Source: Acanthosepion pharaonis
Taxonomy: Eukaryota > Mollusca > Cephalopoda > Sepiida > Sepiidae
NCBI GenBank assembly: GCA_903632075.3
Contig: CAHIKZ030002035.1
Location: forward strand, 15,001-79,000
Direction of reading: 5' to 3'
DNA: 64,000 nt
Of this stretch, positions 10,020-20,806 are shown in pieces. Position numbers and translations under genes: made by a program. The number at the start of each line of letters is the position of its first letter. The first letter of the stretch is position 1. The notes below the pieces were generated by a model. That model had not been told where the DNA came from, did not search any database, and saw only the letters and a list, made by a program, of their open reading frames with translations.

Positions 10020-10294
10020 CATGCACAGACAGACTGTTTCGCTTTATGACAGCTAATCAGTGTGGCTAGACATCTGACTGCCTCAAGCCTGACTGATTTG
10101 AGATCAGTCGTAGATTTTGACACTGAGCCATCAGCGCCTGGAAGAGAGGAAAGCAGATTTTTACGCACTTATTCTTCGAATAAACACACCAATGACCGAA
10201 AAAGCACAATACATAGAAGAACTTTGCGGTATTAGTAGTAGTAGTCATTCTTTACAAATTCGCGCTTTCTCTCAAGAGTGCTCGATCGGAATTC

Positions 10295-10298
<4 letters not shown>
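10020..10298 (-). mobile_element. SINE-B copy 3, tandem to copy 2
   Basis: Same block order as copy 2 and directly head-to-tail with it, ending at a (TA)n tract. The tandem arrangement suggests local duplication or insertion into the same site. Confidence 0.7.

Positions 10299-10350
<52 letters not shown>
10299..10350. repeat. (TA)n tract
   Basis: Pure TA repeat. Confidence 0.95.
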
Positions 10351-10352
<2 letters not shown>

Positions 10353-10495
10353 GAAATATACATAATATCTTACATTAATTGAACAACGTGTTTCATACAA
10401 GATTTGCTGATGTCTGCCATTGATAGACCATTTGGAGGAGATTTAATATTGATTTGCATTCGGAATCCGCTTGCAATTACAAAAGTCAAGGGATG

Positions 10496-10498
<3 letters not shown>

Positions 10499-10545
<47 letters not shown>

Positions 10546-10580
10546 AGAGAGAGAGAGAGGAGGGAGAGAGGGAGAAAGAG
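10499..10580. repeat. (TA)n then (GA)n
   Basis: TA to about 10541, then GAGAG-rich sequence. Confidence 0.93.
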
Positions 10581-10738
10581 ATAAAGAAAATTTTAAATAT
10601 AAATTGTTCAGTCTCTAAGTATATTTGCATTTCATACGCCATATCAATGCTTTTGTTTCTTCCAGTGCTGCCATTTTCATCGTTTCTGGAATTGTGCCTA
10701 TAATTACATTTTCTCTTTAGGCATGAAAATTCTCCTCT

Positions 10739-10935
10739 ATATATATATATATATATATCCAGGTAAAATGAGAACAAATGGAATACGATTTTACTGTCCA
10801 TAACATTTAAAAGAGTACTCAATAGAGAGTAAAGCTAAGTTTAAGGATATTAAAACAAAAACATGTTGAAAATCGCTACACAATGTTTTGACAAAAATGT
10901 GCCAGATCGGGCGAGGGTAAAAAATGTATCTGTGC
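10739..10935 (+). repeat. (TA)n and PLE-end-like repeat
   Basis: TA (10739-10758), then AAAGAGTACTCAATAGAGAG, the terminal motif also seen at 22065 and 3530. It lies upstream of the PLE fragment at 11080 on the same strand. Confidence 0.45.
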
Positions 10936-11079
10936 ATAATTAAATTGTCTAGGATTTATATGCAGACAACTTCGTGAAATGAACTATATAAATGATATAA
11001 TATGCATATGAACTGCTAGGTCTCCACGCGTGTCAAGTTGGGATAGTAATTGGTATAGAATTCAATTTCTGTTGTCTTA

Positions 11080-11305
11080 GTGATAAACTCCGTCCTTAAC
11101 TTTACCTATGAACTTAGCCAAAAAAACAAACTTCCATTCTTAGATGTCCTCGTTGAATACAACAATAACACTTTCATTACATCATTATACAAAAAAACAC
11201 CGCCAGCAAAAACTCGTGCCACGTTAACTTCAATAGCGAATGTCCACTTAGGTACAAAATAGCAGTAATAAAAAAATGCTTTCTAAATAGAGCACACCAG
11301 AACTC
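11080..11305 (+). pseudogene. Penelope-like element reverse transcriptase, part 1
   Basis: Reads LPFLDVLVEYNNNTFITSLY, the PLE reverse transcriptase segment after the catalytic palm. After a frameshift it reads CPLRYKIAVIKKCFLNRAHQ. The frame stops at an inserted LTR and resumes at 13073 in the correct order. The catalytic core upstream is not recognisable. This is a dead copy. Confidence 0.85.
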
Positions 11306-12085
11306 TGTGACACTATTTAGCGGTCGCGTGGAAATCAAAAGCGAGAAATAATTAAGGCGAGAATAACCTGAAATAATTAAGGCGATAAGAAGCTATCACG
11401 AAAAGACATACTGAGCGATATTATTTTTTAACAAAGAACAGTGGGAAAGATTTTATTTTCATTTGTGAAGGAAAGTATTTTTTTTCGCAGAAGATAGGAA
11501 ATTCGTAAGATCTCGGATCTGTCGAATTAATTTATGCTACGAGGCGGCGAATAAAAGATAGCCATCTGCCCGTGGCAATAATGAAAATTTCAAATTGGTC
11601 AAGTGACCTACAAAACAGAAGCTGGGAGATAATGTTAACCAGGTCGCGGACTGACCGAGGGTGGCATCAGCTTGCCCCCCACCCCCGAGAAAAAGGAAGG
11701 GAAGAGGATAAACCATTAACTATCTTTCGAAGATATCATTTGTTTTTGGAAAGAGACCACCTGTTTTATTGTCCAGAGCTGATCATGATAAAAGTTTGTT
11801 ACCGGGATAGATAATTGGGTACAGAGCGCGGAGACGTCCAGAGGACCACCCACTTGACGCTGGTGAAAATCTCGTTGATAAAGTCCAGGTGATGTTTGGT
11901 TAAGATAGAGATTAAGGACCACACTACGAGTCATAGGGGTTTGATGTCGGGAAAAGGAAGAAAAGAAAAAAAAAGAAGATGATTTTTTTTCCTTTGAGCG
12001 ATAGTTGTAAACACCCGCGCTGCCGAACGTCATTGGCTGAGTGGTGGCGTGAGCGGTGGGCGAAGGTAAACATGTAAGAAGGAGT

Positions 12086-12205
12086 GGAGGCCTGTTGACG
12101 CCTCTGAGGGGATTGGTTTAAGATACCACTGTGAGAGAGAAGGGAGGCCTGTTGACGCCTCTGAGGGGATTGGTGTGAGATACCAATATGAGAGAGGAAG
12201 AATTC
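12086..12205. repeat. 57-bp tandem duplication within the LTR-like insert
   Basis: GGAGGCCTGTTGACGCCTCT occurs at 12086 and again at 12143 with the same following sequence (GAGGGGATTGGT...AGATACCA). Confidence 0.92.
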
Positions 12206-12376
12206 GGAAGGACGATACCCTTAAGAACCCTTCTAAAGCAAAAAGTAATAGACTTCCAAAAATGGAAAGTGATAAATTTTCCTGTCCGAAAACAAAGAAA
12301 ATCCTTATTGTGGATTTAGAATTATGAAGGAACCCCAAACCACGTCAAGCCCACACCCGGTTTTGGTCGGCGTCCA

Positions 12377-12382
12377 TATAAA
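12377..12382 (+). promoter_or_regulatory. putative LTR TATA box
   Basis: TATAAA followed by ACAGAGTCGCAGCGAGTAG, inside the LTR-like insert. Assignment rests on position only. Confidence 0.3.
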
Positions 12383-13072
12383 CAGAGTCGCAGCGAGTAG
12401 ACGACACACAGAAAGCAGATGGAAGTTGAGTCAGAGAGAAGTTAGTTGCAGTTGAAGCTGTTGAGCTCTGAGACCAGCCTCGCAGGAAGCTGACTGAAAG
12501 ATATCCACGCATCCCGACTTCAACTTCTAACCAAGAATAATTTATTTCTGAAGAACGACTTAGACTTACACCACCAAAACAAGTTTTACGAATATCGCCT
12601 GAAGACACCAATAACCAGTTATCGAAAAACAATACTGGCCTAACAAACGCAAAGTGTCATGAATCCATAGAAGTGGGTTGGGAGAAAGACGCAGTCTTGT
12701 ATTCAGCAACCAGATATAAAAATATTTGTTATTCTTTTTTAACACATTTGAACTTTATTTTCTTTTACATATACTTGTGCGGTGTTACCTTTGCTCGGAC
12801 TCGGCTTGCATTACGGCCCGGCGACTGATTGATTTCGTCTACCTAAGATCAAATCACAACGTGGGTAGGTTAGACTAGAAATCAAAGCAGTTACTTCGGT
12901 AACCAGACGTTGGAGGCGAGCTGGGAACGACAAAGCTGTTACCGAAACTAACCAGATTCCCAATCGAATCGGCCAAGGGTTAGAGCGTCCCATTTGGTGC
13001 CGCGATCAATACCAAGTCACATTGGTCGTCACAGGACGGCAACGGGCGCGGACAGGCCGGGGTGACGTCACA

Positions 13073-13745
13073 ACTCATCCACTCGACCACTCTTCCTCAA
13101 AGAACTTAATAACGTTAAACAAACACTAATCAACAACAGCATCCCTAATCACCTTATAGACCACCAAATTAGACTATTCCTCCCCAAAGCAAGTAATAAC
13201 GATAGTGAACACACAGCCAAAAATCACATACACATTTATTACAAAAACCAAATGCATATTAATTAAAAACAAGACGAATCTTCTCAAAAATATATTATAA
13301 AGAAATATACTACTCCAATTGATCCGAATAAAAAAATCAAATTAATTATCTATTATAAAAAATTTAAGACAGCCAACCTTATCCTCAAAAATAACAACGC
13401 ACCAGCTAAGTCAAAATTACAAAGAACGAACATTATCTATGAGTTCAAATGCCCCTTAAGGAACTGTTTTCCTGATCAAACCGGACTCATAAATAATAAT
13501 TACATCGGTTATACAACCACATGCTTATCCAGACGTCTTACGTTACACCTATCTGATCACAGCTAAACACACACAGAAATTTACCCGACTCCATTAGGAA
13601 CATACTAGTAGAAAACACAAATATATTAACTGCATCCACCTGCAAAAAAAGACTAAAAATAATGGAAGCTTTCATAATAAAAAAAGAAAAAAGCCAACTC
13701 TTAACAATATTAACTACGAACAAAGCCACAATGTGCTAACCGTAT
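13073..13745 (+). pseudogene. Penelope-like element, GIY-YIG endonuclease part
   Basis: Continues the PLE of 11080-11305: LKELNNVKQTLINNSIPNHL, then NIIYEFKCPLRNC, and NNYIGYTTTCLSRRLTLHL, the GIY-YIG endonuclease signature with a catalytic-type Arg, ending IMEAFIIKKEKSQLL. Internal stops are present. In intact PLEs the endonuclease nicks target DNA, often at simple repeats. Followed by 13746-14014, with no gene recognised. Confidence 0.88.
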
Positions 13746-14012
13746 TCGGAAATTAAAAACATCCCTACCACACACTTCACTACATACACAGAAGGCACAC
13801 ACTTAATTAAGCTGAAAATCGAATCATCCTTGATAATGTCTAAAGGTATAGTCGAAAGCGCTCGGAAATATAAAACATTTGGACAATTCTTACACACCCT
13901 TTGTCCAGAAAAGAAACCTCTTGTCAGAACACAGGAAAAATTAAATAAAAGCTTAACCGTAGTACCTTGTCTGTCGTTTTTTATGAAACATGCAAAAAGG
14001 AAGGATGGCTGC

Positions 14013-14014
<2 letters not shown>

Positions 14015-14060
<46 letters not shown>
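14015..14060. repeat. (TA)n tract
   Basis: Pure TA repeat. Confidence 0.95.
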
Positions 14061-14062
<2 letters not shown>

Positions 14063-14206
14063 GGAATTAGGATTACTCCATAGTTATGATCATTTGACCT
14101 TACTAATTACGATTAATTTGTATAATGGGTTTGAAAATCCTTACAAATTAAGATTACTTTGTAAGGTGAAATGATAATTACCATGGACTAATCTTAATTC
14201 CTATTC
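14060..14206. repeat. fold-back MITE
   Basis: ATAGGAATTAGGATTACTCC at the left is inverted at the right end (near-complement). The interior is itself largely self-complementary around a CAAA-centred loop near 14130. Non-coding. Confidence 0.65.
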
Positions 14207-14299
14207 TATGTAATATATATGCTCTCTGTAAAAAAACAGTTTTAGTATTATATATTATATTATTAGGATTTACTTGGGTTATATAAGAACGGGTTATTA

Positions 14300-14301
<2 letters not shown>

Positions 14302-14331
<30 letters not shown>
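14302..14331. repeat. (TA)n tract
   Basis: Short TA run. 14332-14734 beyond it holds GT-rich sequence (14570-14660) and no gene. Confidence 0.9.
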
Positions 14332-14334
<3 letters not shown>

Positions 14335-14749
14335 GGGTAATAATCCGTTGGTATATAACACGTATATCACACATATATACGTGCGTGCGAGAAAATATTA
14401 TTCAGAGAACAAAAATAGAAAAACGGTCTGCATGTTGACAGCGCAACAATGAAAAAAATATTCGCTACACAATCCAAGATTGAATACAGCAACCAAATAC
14501 GTACGTATCTACACAACGATAGATATATGTGGATATATGCCCAGTCCCACACTGTTCACATATGTTTATGTGTGTGAGCTCCGGTGGGTGAGCGTGCGTG
14601 TGTGTGTCTGCGTATGTCAATGAGTGTGCGTGCGTGTATGTATGTTTGCGTAAGTGTGAATGGCGTCCTGACGACAATTTTTCCTCCCACTTCCATAAAA
14701 ACACCGATATACGCAACCATATATAAATCCAAAATTAAAAAAATTAATC

Positions 14750-14796
14750 AGTTTGTCTGACGATCGCAAATAGCGTGAAACCCAGGGTCACAAACT
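14750..14796 (+). ncRNA. hammerhead ribozyme (type I), best copy
   Basis: Stem I is seven perfect pairs (14750-14756 with 14790-14796). The core CTGACGA is at 14757-14763, stem II is CGC (14765-14767) with GCG (14773-14775) around an AAATA loop, and GAAA is at 14777-14780. Stem III is a three-pair hairpin, followed by GTC (14787-14789), the cleavage triplet. All invariant core bases of the CUGANGA...GAAA...NUH model are present. The one oddity is an unpaired T opposite T at the base of stem II (14764, 14776), a feature shared by the other copies here. PLE-borne hammerheads are an established class; self-cleavage would act in processing the element transcript. Confidence 0.72.
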
Positions 14797-14888
14797 CACA
14801 TCAATCCAACTAAATATGTTAACTCTATCACTGATATTGTGCGCTTTCCAATAGGTACCTCGCATATATAATATATAAATAATATATA
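14797..14888 (+). repeat. PLE-end-like sequence after the hammerhead
   Basis: Contains CACTGATATTGTGCGCTTTC, related to the GATATTGAGTGCTTT motif at 4150, then a TA-rich run. Confidence 0.45.
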
Positions 14889-14896
14889 TAATAAAT

Positions 14897-14931
<35 letters not shown>
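14889..14931. repeat. (TA)n tract
   Basis: TA repeat with minor interruptions. Confidence 0.9.
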
Positions 14932-15059
14932 GCATTGTGGGTAATAAGATCTATTGTATTATTCTACCTGTTATTGTTTGGGCGGTAACGGTTAGAAATA
15001 AAAATAATAGTGGTTCTGAATGTGGTTTGTTCATTTCTTTGTTATTTGCTTAATTATTT

Positions 15060-15370
15060 GAGTAAACATTAGTTCGTTTTATAGTTCGTGAGTCAATAGA
15101 TAAACAATCGTTTGGCTTATACATGAGTCAAAATTTAACCAAAAAGAAAATAGTTTCCATGCCTGATGATGACCGGAGAACCTGTCGAATGTACTTGCAT
15201 GATTAAGGAAGATATAATACAGTTCATAATTAAAAAACAAAAAACAAAAAAAACATTGAACATAACATTCATCGAGTGGTAAGTTAGTTAATGCATTTTT
15301 AAAATTTAGCGATTTCGCCATTTGATCTCATTAACTTTACTAATTCATTTTTTGTGTGAATGATTCATTG

Positions 15371-15372
<2 letters not shown>
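15060..15372 (+). repeat. PLE terminal repeat region with hammerhead
   Basis: Homologous to 48745-49060: shared AACATTCATCGAGTGGTAAG, a TTCGCCATTTGAT block, ACTTTACTAATTC and TGAATGATTCATTG. It is followed by (TA)n (15373-15435) and then an inverted partial copy (15436-15534), giving a head-to-head pair around the TA tract. Confidence 0.6.
15158..15201 (+). ncRNA. hammerhead ribozyme-like RNA, family 2
   Basis: Stem I is CATGC (15158-15162) with GCATG (15197-15201). The core CTGATGA (15163-15169) is followed by one unpaired T, then stem II GACCGG/CCTGTC (five of six paired). GAAT replaces GAAA at 15187-15190, and a minimal stem III precedes CTT. The changed A15.1 position may reduce activity. 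Homologue on the minus strand at 48918-48961. Confidence 0.6.

Positions 15373-15435
<63 letters not shown>
15373..15435. repeat. (TA)n tract at the centre of an inverted pair
   Basis: Pure TA repeat. Flanks TGAATGATTCATTG and TCATGAATCATTCATAC are inverted. Confidence 0.95.
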
Positions 15436-15438
<3 letters not shown>

Positions 15439-15534
15439 TCATGAATCATTCATACAAAAAACAAATATAGAGGTTAATGATTTAAATGGCGAGAATACAT
15501 CTCCGCAAACAATATGAATAAAATACATCAACCC

Positions 15535-15561
15535 CGTGTGTGTGTGTGTGTGTGTGTGTGT

Positions 15562-15620
<59 letters not shown>
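15535..15620. repeat. (GT)n-(TA)n
   Basis: GT to about 15562, then TA to 15620. Confidence 0.95.
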
Positions 15621-16665
<1,045 letters not shown>

Positions 16666-16732
16666 TTAGGGATAGAAGTCGTGACTGATGGAAGCACAAT
16701 CCGTTGGTATAAGTAGACTTGGATGAGCAACT

Positions 16733-16860
16733 CGAGGCGGTGTAATGGCTAACGAGCTTGTCTCGCTAGAACAATTACGACTGAGTTGTGAGTTCGATCC
16801 TCACTGGGTGCTCCTACTTTAGGTCTTGTGTCACATCTAAGTTACGCTTGGAAAAAGTTG
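16733..16860 (+). mobile_element. SINE-A copy 1, tRNA-derived
   Basis: Box A-like GGTGTAATGGCTAACGAGC and box B GAGTTCGATCCTC, then the family tail (CTTGTGTCACATCTAAG and ACGCTTGGAAAA). Same structure as the copy with target-site duplications at 46721. 16861-17230 after it has no recognisable gene. Confidence 0.8.
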
Positions 16861-17230
16861 TGTAGAGCTGGCGCTTATATCGAGTTTGGTTTGTTACCAT
16901 TCTGTCAACGGGACCTGTTGGTCCCGTTTATCACGCTTTTATCACATAATGACTCGGGTTCAATTCTTGGTAGTGCCGATGGTCCTGTCCAGTGTATTCT
17001 GTCGAGTATTCTTCTAGACTCGATATATTAATGATGATAAATTAGGTATCTCCATCAGATAGCTAAGCATGATGAAAAAGGCACCAAACTTGACGAAAAC
17101 AAAAGTTTATAGTCTAAATGTTTATATTTTTATTAAGAGGGAAGAACAAAGAATTTTTTTTTAATTTCCTTCTTTTTATAACATTCAGCTTTTGATTAAA
17201 AAAAAAATCTTTTTATATCAGCGAAACTAC

Positions 17231-17720
17231 TACAGTGCTGTTCAATAAAAGTGACTCACCTGATTTTTTTTTACTAAATGTTCTCTTCTCCGATGAAACG
17301 AAAGTTGAGCTAAATTCGAAGGATAAGCGATCTAAAATCCGATGAAGAAGCTTTGAAAGCTCTTTAAATTTAGCAGTAAGTACTATCAAGCATCCGTTCA
17401 GTATAATGTTCTGGGAATGCTTTCCTTTTCATGGAACTGGTTTCTTAAAACCTATTGAAAAGACCCTCAGGAGCGAGCAGTACAAGAGAATTTTAGAGTC
17501 TTGTCTGCTCCCTTCTGCTGAAAGGGTGCAAATCGACCCCACCAGGCTCATTTTTATGCAGGATAATGTTCCCTGTCACAAATCAAAATTGATGAAGGAA
17601 TACTTTGATGAGAAGCAGTTGAGTGTTATGACATGGCCGCCCCAATCTCCTGGCCTCAACTCCATAGAAAACTTATGGAGCATTATAAAGTACAGGCTCT
17701 CGAGAAAGCAGTTGAGCAAC
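17231..17720 (+). pseudogene. Tc1-like transposon with internally deleted transposase
   Basis: A terminal-repeat-like CAGTGCTGTTCAATAAAAGT lies near 17233, then the coding sequence resumes at NVLFSDETKVEL (first catalytic Asp). It continues through MFWECFPFHG, FMQDNVPCHKSK (second Asp) and MTWPPQSPGLNSIENLW (third acidic position), so the N-terminal half is deleted. Similar N-terminal halves occur at 42320 and 55865. Confidence 0.85.
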
Positions 17721-17807
17721 ATGCTCCATACATTTTCTATGGGGTTGAGGTCAGGAGATTGAGGCGGCCATGTCATAACACTCACCTGCTTGTCATCAAA
17801 TACTTTA
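17598..17807. repeat. imperfect inverted repeat of Tc1 coding sequence
   Basis: Arms 17598-17683 and 17721-17807 are about 88% complementary around a 37-base loop. The minus-strand arm reads VSVMTWPPQSPDLNPIENVW, closer to consensus than the plus-strand arm. The divergence implies either an old duplication or head-to-head junction of two copies. Confidence 0.9.
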
Positions 17808-18245
17808 GGTGGCCCCCACAGATAAAAATCCAAATGATTTAGGTCGGTGGAACATGCAGGTCATGGAACCGGTCCTTCCCTACTTATCAATCTTTAGGTA
17901 GATGACAGTCAGTGCATCACGAACAATGTCCCTTCATTCATCAACCACATGCGTCTTCGTATTAGCAGGGGTACATTCTCTAGCAGGTCTGGAAATGTGT
18001 TTGAAATAAAGTCGCTGTAGACAGCTCCTGTAAGACGTGCTAGAACATACGGAACTACCAGACAGTTACCTACAATTCCAGTCCGCACATTTAACATGAA
18101 CTGATGCTGGTGTCTAGCCTGTGTTATACCATGAGGAGTTCGATCTTCCCACAAATGTTGGTTGTGTAAATTTATTATTCCATTTCTTCTAAATGTTGCC
18201 CCATCTGAAAATAGGACTGAAGAAACAAACAACAGATCGGGAGTT
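17808..18245 (-). pseudogene. second DDE transposase fragment, different Tc1/mariner family
   Basis: Minus strand reads VLFSDGATFRRNGIINLHNQ, HLWEDRTPH, RHQHQFMLNVRTGIVGN, YSDFISNTFPDLLENVPLLI and, after stops, DLNHLDFYLWGPPK. This matches the insect/arthropod-type DDE family whose hallmark is NLHN.H.W...NPH and DFFLWG. It joins directly to the inverted Tc1 arm at about 17807, giving a chimeric frame. Confidence 0.8.
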
Positions 18246-18292
18246 TGTGTAATAAACCATTGGCATTGACAGCCTGTAGAATGCGTTGTACA

Positions 18293-19525
18293 AAAAATAT
18301 TACCAGCAATACATTTCTGAAGGAGAAAGTATTACCAGCAATACATTTCTGAAGGAAAAAAATATTACCAGCAATACATTTCTGAAGAAATATTACCAGC
18401 AATACATTTCTGAAGGAAAACAAATATTACCAGCAATACATTTCTGAAGGAAAAAATATTACCAGCAATACATTTCTGAAGGAAAGAAATATTACCAGCA
18501 ATACATTTCTGAAGGAAAAAATATTACTAGCAATACATTTCTGAAGGAGAAAATATTACCAGCAATAAATTTCTGAAAAAAAAAATATTACCAGCAATAC
18601 ATTTCTGAAGGAAAACAAATATTACCAGCAATACATTTCTGAAGGAAAGAAATATTACCAGCAATACATTTCTGAAGGAAAAAATATTACTAGCAATACA
18701 TTTCTGAAGGAAAATATTACCAGCAATAAATTTCTGAAAAAAAAATATTACCAGCAATACATTTCTGAAGGAAAACAAATATTACCAGCAATACATTTCT
18801 GAAGGAAAAAATATTACCAGCAATACATTTCTGAAGGAAAGAAATATTACCAGCAATACATTTCTGAAGGAAAAAATATTACTAGCGATACATTTCTGAA
18901 GGAGAAAATATTACCAGCAATAAATTTCTGAAAAAAAAAATATTACCAGCAATACATTTCTGAAGGAAAACAAATATTACCAGCAATACATTTCTGAAGG
19001 AAAACAAATATTACCAGCAATACATTTCTGAAGGAAAGAAATATTACCAGCAATACATTTTTGAAGGAAAAAATATCACTAGCAATACATTTCTGAAGGA
19101 GAAATATTACCAGCAATACATTTCTGAAGGAAAACAAATATTACCAGCAATACATTTCTAAAGGAAAAAATATTACCAGCAATACATTTCTGAAGTAGAA
19201 AATATTACCAGCAATACATTTCTGAAGGAAAGAAATATTACCAGCAATACATTTCTGAAGGAGAAAATATTACCAGCAATACATTTCTGAAAAAAAAATA
19301 TTACCAACAATACATTTTTGAAGGAAAAAATATTACTAGCAATACATTTCTGAAAGAAAAAAATATTACAAGCAATACATTTCTGAAAGAAAAAATATTA
19401 CCAGAAATACATTTCTGAAGGAAAAAAAATATTACTAGCAATACATTTATGAAGAAAAAAATATTACCAGCAATACATTTCTGAAGGAAAAATATTACCA
19501 GCAATACATTATTGAAAAAAAGTAA
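18293..19525. repeat. 32-bp satellite array, about 38 copies
   Basis: Tandem units of about 32 bases with core ATTACCAGCAATACATTTCT, then GAAGGA and a variable A-run. Units vary mainly in A-run length and at a few positions (CAAT to AAAT, ACC to ACT). The same unit occurs in small numbers inside the composite repeat at 30100, 32460, 37850, 47820 and 58500. Contiguous units without unique spacers exclude CRISPR. Confidence 0.97.
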
Positions 19526-19640
19526 TATGACATCCAACACATTTTTCTTAAAAATATCACCAGTAATAAAAATGTATTCAGCATTAAACAACTCATTTAG
19601 GTTGGTATGACATAAATCAAAAAAAGAAACCAAATCAAAA
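19526..19640 (-). mobile_element. conserved end of the satellite element
   Basis: GCATTAAACAACTCATTTAG, then GTTGGTATGACATAAA, matches the reversed GGCATATCAACA...ATGGGTTATTTAATGCCGA end seen at 30100, 32480 and 47980. The big array is therefore an expanded member of that family. Confidence 0.7.
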
Positions 19641-20282
19641 ATAAACCACAAATAAGAAGTGGTCGAAAAACATTGTCATATGCTATGATATTAACCACAT
19701 TGCACATTAGTCTAGTGAGAAAATCCTGGATGCTAATGTGTTACATTTTATTTCTTTTCTTTTGTGTTAGCCTCCTGTGGTTATTCTTATTTTCATTTGA
19801 AATATTGTAATGATTTAAAAAGCAGTATCGTTTCATTATAATCATTATTTCTCAAGAGGTAATTGTAGTCAAGAAATACAACATTTTATTACTTATTGAT
19901 TTGTTCGGCGTTAAAAATAAACAGAGATTGTGAACTAACCTGTTACAACAGTTTTTAATAGATATATAACTCTAATGATCTTCTGTGGCCGTAACATATT
20001 TCAATACCATGAAATTTTATTATTATTATCCATATTATACAGACGTCACATTTGCTTATGCGTTATATTTAATGGATGCCCGTATTTGAGTAGACGATCC
20101 GTTTATTTATTAAACAGTATGTTTATTTATTTTCGACTACCGGCCTGAATATTCGAGAAATCTTATGAGAGCAAAAATATGTAATCCAATATCCACTAAA
20201 AATAACGTTTACGTAATAAAAATCTGTCAGAGTAATAAAAAAAAAACTCCATCTCTTTCTTTACAAGAAACTGTGTGTACAT
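19641..20282. other. AT-rich spacer
   Basis: No gene. 20090-20170 resembles the SINE-E flank (AAACAGTATG...CCGGCCTGAATATTCGAG). Confidence 0.45.
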
Positions 20283-20425
20283 CGAGGTGGTGTAATGGTT
20301 AACAAGCTTGTCTCGGGAGATCAATTACGACTAATTAGTAAATTCGAGCCTCACTGAGTGCCCCATACTTTTGGCCTTGTGCCACATCTAAGCTACGCTT
20401 AATAAATCACGATTCAAGAGTCATA
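20283..20425 (+). mobile_element. SINE-A copy 2
   Basis: GAGGTGGTGTAATGGTTAAC and a decayed B box (AATTCGAGCCTC), then GGCCTTGTGCCACATCTAAG and TACGCTTAATAAATCAC. Confidence 0.8.
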
Positions 20426-20443
20426 ATTAATCTGTAACGAATA

Positions 20444-20806
20444 CAGGGTGTCCATAAAGTTCGTGTGCACTTTAAAATATTTATAACTTTATTTGTATTT
20501 GCGATAGAAATAATTTGTCAAAAGGATTAGCAAGAAGTAAATCTATATTTTTTACGGTTTTTATTGAAATTTTACTTAAGTTTCCACAAGTCCTCCATCA
20601 TTAGCAATACAAAGGGTTATATGATTTTGCAGTTCACGGAAAACATTTGCCAACTGATTTACAATAATGCCTGAAATCACATTAGTTATTTTAGCAATAC
20701 TTAAAACTTATTGAACTTTATAACGTTTTTTACAGATTATTTCTATCACAAATACAAATAAAGTTATAATTTTTTTAAAGTGAACACGAACTTTATGGAC
20801 ACCCTG
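20444..20806 (-). mobile_element. non-autonomous mariner-like element (363 bp)
   Basis: TA target duplication at 20442-20443 and 20807-20808. Terminal inverted repeats of at least 30 bases start CAGGGTGTCCATAAAGTTCG, with inverted similarity continuing for about 75 bases. It retains only the last 36 codons of the transposase. A smaller relative is at 52125-52187. Confidence 0.92.
20576..20689 (-). pseudogene. transposase C-terminal tail inside the MITE
   Basis: Open frame without a start: VISGIIVNQLANVFRELQNH, then ITLCIANDGGLVET and stop. This resembles the RCIAN.GGH.E ending of mariner-type transposases. It shows the MITE arose by internal deletion of an autonomous element. Confidence 0.75.

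Larger units (their letters stand above)
11306..13072. mobile_element. 1.77-kb solo-LTR-like insert in the PLE
   Basis: Begins TGTGACACTATTTAGCGG, ends GTGACGTCACA (TG...CA), and is bracketed by ACTC at 11302-11305 and 13073-13076. Removing it rejoins the PLE frame (CAGAAC-TC to ATCCACTCG). A TATAAA at 12377-12382 and a GC-rich 3' part suit an LTR. No gag or pol was found, so it is probably a long solo LTR or non-autonomous LTR element. Strand unproven. Confidence 0.7.

Noticed and set aside
18293..19525. Possible CRISPR array
   Set aside because: Units are contiguous, lack unique spacers, and occur in a eukaryotic repeat family.
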